Of a stretch of 15,489 nt of DNA, positions 12,956-15,489 are shown piece by piece; within the stretch, counting starts at the first letter, position 1, and every line of letters starts with the position of its first letter. The stretch comes from an uncultured Peptococcaceae bacterium. Lineage in GTDB: Bacteria > Bacillota > Peptococcia > Peptococcales > Peptococcaceae. Position numbers and translations under genes: made by a program. Under the pieces are notes generated by a model, which worked only from the letters and a program-made list of their open reading frames with translations, had not been told where the DNA came from and did not search any database. The stretch covers positions 1 through 15,489 of the forward strand of contig USCP01000021.1 of NCBI GenBank assembly GCA_900553245.1, given 5' to 3'.

Positions 12956-14047
12956 TTATACGTTAAAGAGGAATTCGATGATGTCGCCGTCTTTAACGAC
13001 ATAGTCTTTCCCTTCGAGGCGAACTTTGCCTGCTTCGCGAGCTGCTGCGTAGCTGCCTGCTTCAACGAAGTCATCATAAGCAACGACTTCTGCACGGATG
13101 AAGCCGCGTTCGAAGTCGGAGTGAATCTTCCCTGCGGCTTGTGGTGCCTTGGTGCCTTTGGTGATGGTCCAAGCGCGAGTTTCCTTTTCACCGGTGGTGA
13201 GATAACTAATCAAACCGAGGAGCTTGTAGGAAGCAGCGATTAAGCGATCCAAGCCGCTTTCAGTAAGACCGAGGGATTCGAGGAATTCAGCGGCTTCTTC
13301 CGGTTCGAGCTGTGCGATTTCATTTTCGATTTGTGCGCAGATGATGAATACTTCGCTGCCTTCGTTAGCGGCAAATTCGCGCACGCGTTCAACGTATTCA
13401 TTGCCTTCAGCGGCATCGTCTTCACTGACGTTTGCAGCGTAGAGGATTGGCTTTGCGGTGAGAAGATTCATTTGGTTGAAGTAGAATTCTTCTTCTTCGT
13501 CTTTGCATTCAAAGGTGCGTGCCGGTTGGCTGGCTTCGAGGTGTGCATAGAGACGCTTGAGCATCGCATCCTCGTGGAGCAATTTCTTGTCGTTGATTTT
13601 AGAACCTTTTGCGGTTTTTTGCATACGGCGTTCAACGATTTCCATGTCGGAGAAAATCAATTCGAGGGTGATGGTTTCGATATCACGGATTGGATCCACG
13701 CTGCCGTCAACGTGAACAACATTGGAATCTTCGAAGCAACGTACTACGTGCACAATGGCGTCACATTCGCGAATGTTGGAAAGAAATTGGTTCCCCAAGC
13801 CTTCCCCTTTAGAAGCACCCTTTACCAAGCCTGCAATATCAACAAATTCGATGGCTGCCGGCATAATTTTCTTTGCTTTGGAAATTTCTGCCAAAACGTT
13901 CAAACGCTTGTCAGGTACAGATACGACGCCCACGTTAGGGTCGATGGTGCAGAATGGATAGTTTGCAGATTCTGCGCCTGCCTTGGTGATGCTGTTAAAA
14001 AGTGTACTCTTACCAACGTTTGGTAAACCAACGATGCCTAATTTCAT
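12956..14047 (-). CDS. ychF: Redox-regulated ATPase YchF (OLA1 family)
   Basis: YchF is a universally conserved P-loop ATPase of the Obg clade that binds ribosomes and is linked to stress responses. The 363-residue length is normal. Seen: P-loop GLPNVGKST (7-15), switch DIAGLVKGASKGEGLGNQFL (70-89), and NVSE (206-209) where GTPases have NKxD, the change that gives YchF its ATP preference. The C-terminal TGS domain covers about 281-363 (LTTGEKETRAWTITKGTKAPQ...). The ATG at 14047 gives the canonical MKLGIVGLPN. Its ribosome binding site AAGGGAG is rather far (about 13 bases). Upstream in-frame codons to 14080 belong to the leader. It has its own promoter at 14157-14185. Confidence 0.97.
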   Translation of the reverse strand: MKLGIVGLPNVGKSTLFNSITKAGAESANYPFCTIDPNVGVVSVPDKRLNVLAEISKAKKIMPAAIEFVDIAGLVKGASKGEGLGNQFLSNIRECDAIVHVVRCFEDSNVVHVDGSVDPIRDIETITLELIFSDMEIVERRMQKTAKGSKINDKKLLHEDAMLKRLYAHLEASQPARTFECKDEEEEFYFNQMNLLTAKPILYAANVSEDDAAEGNEYVERVREFAANEGSEVFIICAQIENEIAQLEPEEAAEFLESLGLTESGLDRLIAASYKLLGLISYLTTGEKETRAWTITKGTKAPQAAGKIHSDFERGFIRAEVVAYDDFVEAGSYAAAREAGKVRLEGKDYVVKDGDIIEFLFNV

Positions 14048-14093
14048 GTTTAATTCACAACTCCCTTGGATATTTGTCAAAAGTGTATCAGAT

Positions 14094-14150
14094 GCTGCCG
14101 CTTGTGTGGCAGCTGATTGGCTTCAATCATGTTGCCTATCAATAGACAAC
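14094..14150 (-). promoter_or_regulatory. Two inverted repeats in the ychF leader
   Basis: The first, GTTG-n-CTAT-CA-ATAG-n-CAAC (14131-14150), coincides with the predicted transcription start. The second, GCTGCC-N8-GGCAGC (14094-14113), is a solid 6-bp stem with flanking ATCAG/CTGAT that could pair alternatively. No T run follows either, so they are not terminators. Confidence 0.5.
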
Positions 14151-14156
14151 GTGAAA

Positions 14157-14185
14157 ATTATAGCATTAAAAGTGCTTTTTCTCAA
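14157..14185 (-). promoter_or_regulatory. Promoter of ychF
   Basis: On the minus strand: TTGAGA (complement of 14180-14185), 17-base spacer, TATAAT (complement of 14157-14162) preceded by TGC, an extended -10. Confidence 0.8.
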
Positions 14186-14274
14186 TAGAAAGGGGCACGG
14201 TTTGGCTTTATAAAGGCAAATTCGTGGGTGATTGTGTGTCTTCAAAATAAATATCTAAAAATATAGTAAGAATT

Positions 14275-14327
14275 GTATGAAAAAAGATGAATCATACATG
14301 GAAGTATGATATAGTAAAGTTATCATA
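14275..14327 (+). promoter_or_regulatory. Extended -10 promoter with nested inverted repeats
   Basis: TATAGT (14310-14315) with TG at 14307-14308 is an extended -10 with no good -35. Around it lie GTATGA (14275-14280), ATCATAC (14291-14297), GTATGAT (14304-14310) and ATCATA (14322-14327). The central pair ATCATAC-N6-GTATGAT is perfect and overlaps the -10, which fits repressor or activator control of the surface protein. Confidence 0.55.
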
Positions 14328-14362
14328 TTTCGGAACAATGCGATGGAGAGGGAGGCGTAACT

Positions 14363-15489
14363 ATGAAAAGAAAGGTGATGAGTGCCATTATGGCACTGTG
14401 CTTGCTTGTCAGCACCATGGGCTGGAGTGCCATGCCGGCTTTGGCAGAAGGAGAGGGGACAGGGTATAAGCATGGGAACGTTTTGAATCTGATGGAGTCT
14501 AATATAATTACCATCGGTAACTATTACCTTGATAAGGATTGGATGTTAAATGAAAATAGTATTAAAGTTTTTCAAGTCTATGGGAAGGTGAATATTTGCC
14601 TAAATGGACAAAAGATTGATGCCAATGGAAATAAATTGGAGTTTAGTGTTGGTGCCAATGCGTCGCTTACAATCTGTGATTGTTCTAATGCAGAGCGTGA
14701 AGGATTCATTGATGAAACAGGTCTTTGGAAAGAAGGGGAAACACCGGAAAATTGTCAAAAAATGCCGCTAAAAGGCGGTGTAATTACGGGGATTAAGTCT
14801 GGAGCACCTCTAGTTCAATCTTCTGGGAACATGCGATTGATATCTGGGAATCTTGCAGGTAATGTTTTTACCTCCGATAACAATGGGGCATTACGAAGTG
14901 CTAGTGGAGGTTCGGTTTTCATTAAAGGTGGAAATATTATTGGTAATCACGGTACGGCTTTGGTTGCTCAACCGTCTTCTTCAGCACAAATTTCCGGGGG
15001 ACAAATCACAAAAAATATTTCGGAATATGCTATTGTTAAAAATAGAGGAACCCTTACTGTCATCGGAGGTGAACTCACTGATAACCAATCAACCGAACAA
15101 GCCGGTGGTATTTTGTGTGCGAAGAATGCGACATTAAAACTTAGCGGTAATCCTTTAATTAAGAATAATATCGGGAAAGACGGCCGCAACAATGTTTATC
15201 TTGAAGAAAATCCGATTGAAATAACCGGTGCACTGCAATCGAGCGCGCCGATAGGTATTGGCATGGCAACCCTTGGACCCATTACAAATGGATGGCAAAC
15301 CCATATGAGTGGCCAAGCGCCATCGGAATATTTTACTGCCGATCAAACAGGCCTTTGGGTGAGCGAGGAGAACGGTGAGGCTATTTTGACCAATCAGAAG
15401 CCGGAACTGAAAGCGCCTGCAATTACCAAGCAACCTCAATCTCTGATATTAACCCAAGGGGAAAGTGGCGCACTGTCTGTTGAAGCCAC
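14363..15489 (+). CDS. Large secreted beta-helical surface protein, N-terminal part (3' truncated)
   Basis: The frame is open from ATG 14363 to the window end (375 codons plus two bases), so the protein continues. GGAGAGGGAGG just upstream is a strong ribosome binding site. Residues 1-28 are a signal peptide (MKRKVMSAIMALCLLVSTMG..., likely cleavage after ALA at 26-28). Residues about 80-290 show irregular repeats such as IKGGNIIGN, ISGGQITKN, VIGGELTDN and LSGNPLIKNN, typical of right-handed parallel beta-helix surface proteins. Near residue 350, PAITKQPQSLILTQGESGAL looks like the start of a bacterial Ig-like domain. It is probably an adhesin or cell-surface protein. The anchor would lie outside the window. 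Ligand unknown. Confidence 0.88.
   Translation, partial: MKRKVMSAIMALCLLVSTMGWSAMPALAEGEGTGYKHGNVLNLMESNIITIGNYYLDKDWMLNENSIKVFQVYGKVNICLNGQKIDANGNKLEFSVGANASLTICDCSNAEREGFIDETGLWKEGETPENCQKMPLKGGVITGIKSGAPLVQSSGNMRLISGNLAGNVFTSDNNGALRSASGGSVFIKGGNIIGNHGTALVAQPSSSAQISGGQITKNISEYAIVKNRGTLTVIGGELTDNQSTEQAGGILCAKNATLKLSGNPLIKNNIGKDGRNNVYLEENPIEITGALQSSAPIGIGMATLGPITNGWQTHMSGQAPSEYFTADQTGLWVSEENGEAILTNQKPELKAPAITKQPQSLILTQGESGALSVEA

Larger units (their letters stand above)
14048..14362. other. Divergent control region between ychF and the surface-protein gene
   Basis: No protein gene is seen. It holds the ychF promoter and a leader of about 100 bases with two hairpins (minus strand), and the palindrome-rich promoter of the surface-protein gene (plus strand). 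The segment 14190-14270 shows no clear structure. Confidence 0.7.

Noticed and set aside
13331..14026. A 231-codon plus-strand frame opposite ychF
   Set aside because: Antisense shadow of ychF; the translation is rich in Phe, Cys and Val without domain pattern.
14255..14473. A 72-codon minus-strand frame over the start of the surface-protein gene
   Set aside because: It has no ribosome binding site and overlaps the signal peptide region of a well-supported gene on the other strand.

Overview
The window reads as a piece of a Bacillota (Firmicutes) chromosome of moderate GC content. Housekeeping proteins look clostridial or Negativicutes-like: a zinc-type S18, a long-form ribosome hibernation factor, hpf-secA-prfB in that neighbourhood, and strong AGGAGG-type ribosome binding sites. 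I cannot fix the genus from sequence alone.

Layout. 1-657 is the 3' part of phosphate acetyltransferase (pta), closed by a terminator. 711-1948 is the rpsF-ssb-rpsR operon with its own promoter, a structured leader that may be the S6:S18 autoregulatory element, and a strong terminator. 2036-7328 is an accessory block set between core genes. It has a divergent XRE-type repressor (minus strand) facing six plus-strand genes: two small membrane proteins (one with a zinc ribbon), a 485-residue composite membrane protein, two membrane-anchored paralogues and a lipoprotein between them. Two near-perfect inverted repeats with the same spacing flank the cassette promoter and overlap the likely repressor promoter. 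7419-8390 holds hpf and an ArsR-family regulator on the minus strand. 8391-8724 is an AT-rich control region. secA and prfB follow (8725-12575), separated by a terminator-like hairpin. Then come an orphan 64-residue zinc-ribbon protein, ychF on the minus strand (12956-14047), a second control region, and the start of a large secreted, probably beta-helical surface protein that runs off the right edge.

How it fits together. The flanks are acetate metabolism, translation (S6, S18, RF2, HPF, YchF), single-strand DNA binding and protein export. The cassette at 2036-7328 is the most likely undescribed system. Three of its proteins share one N-terminal cytoplasmic domain, each has one predicted membrane span, and each ends in a small beta-rich domain predicted to be outside the membrane. 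The 287- and 302-residue paralogues are about 82% identical through domain, linker and membrane span, and then become almost unrelated in the exported part. I infer a regulated envelope-facing sensing or binding system, but no catalytic motif is visible and its function is unknown.

No tRNA, rRNA, CRISPR array, insertion sequence or attachment site was recognised.
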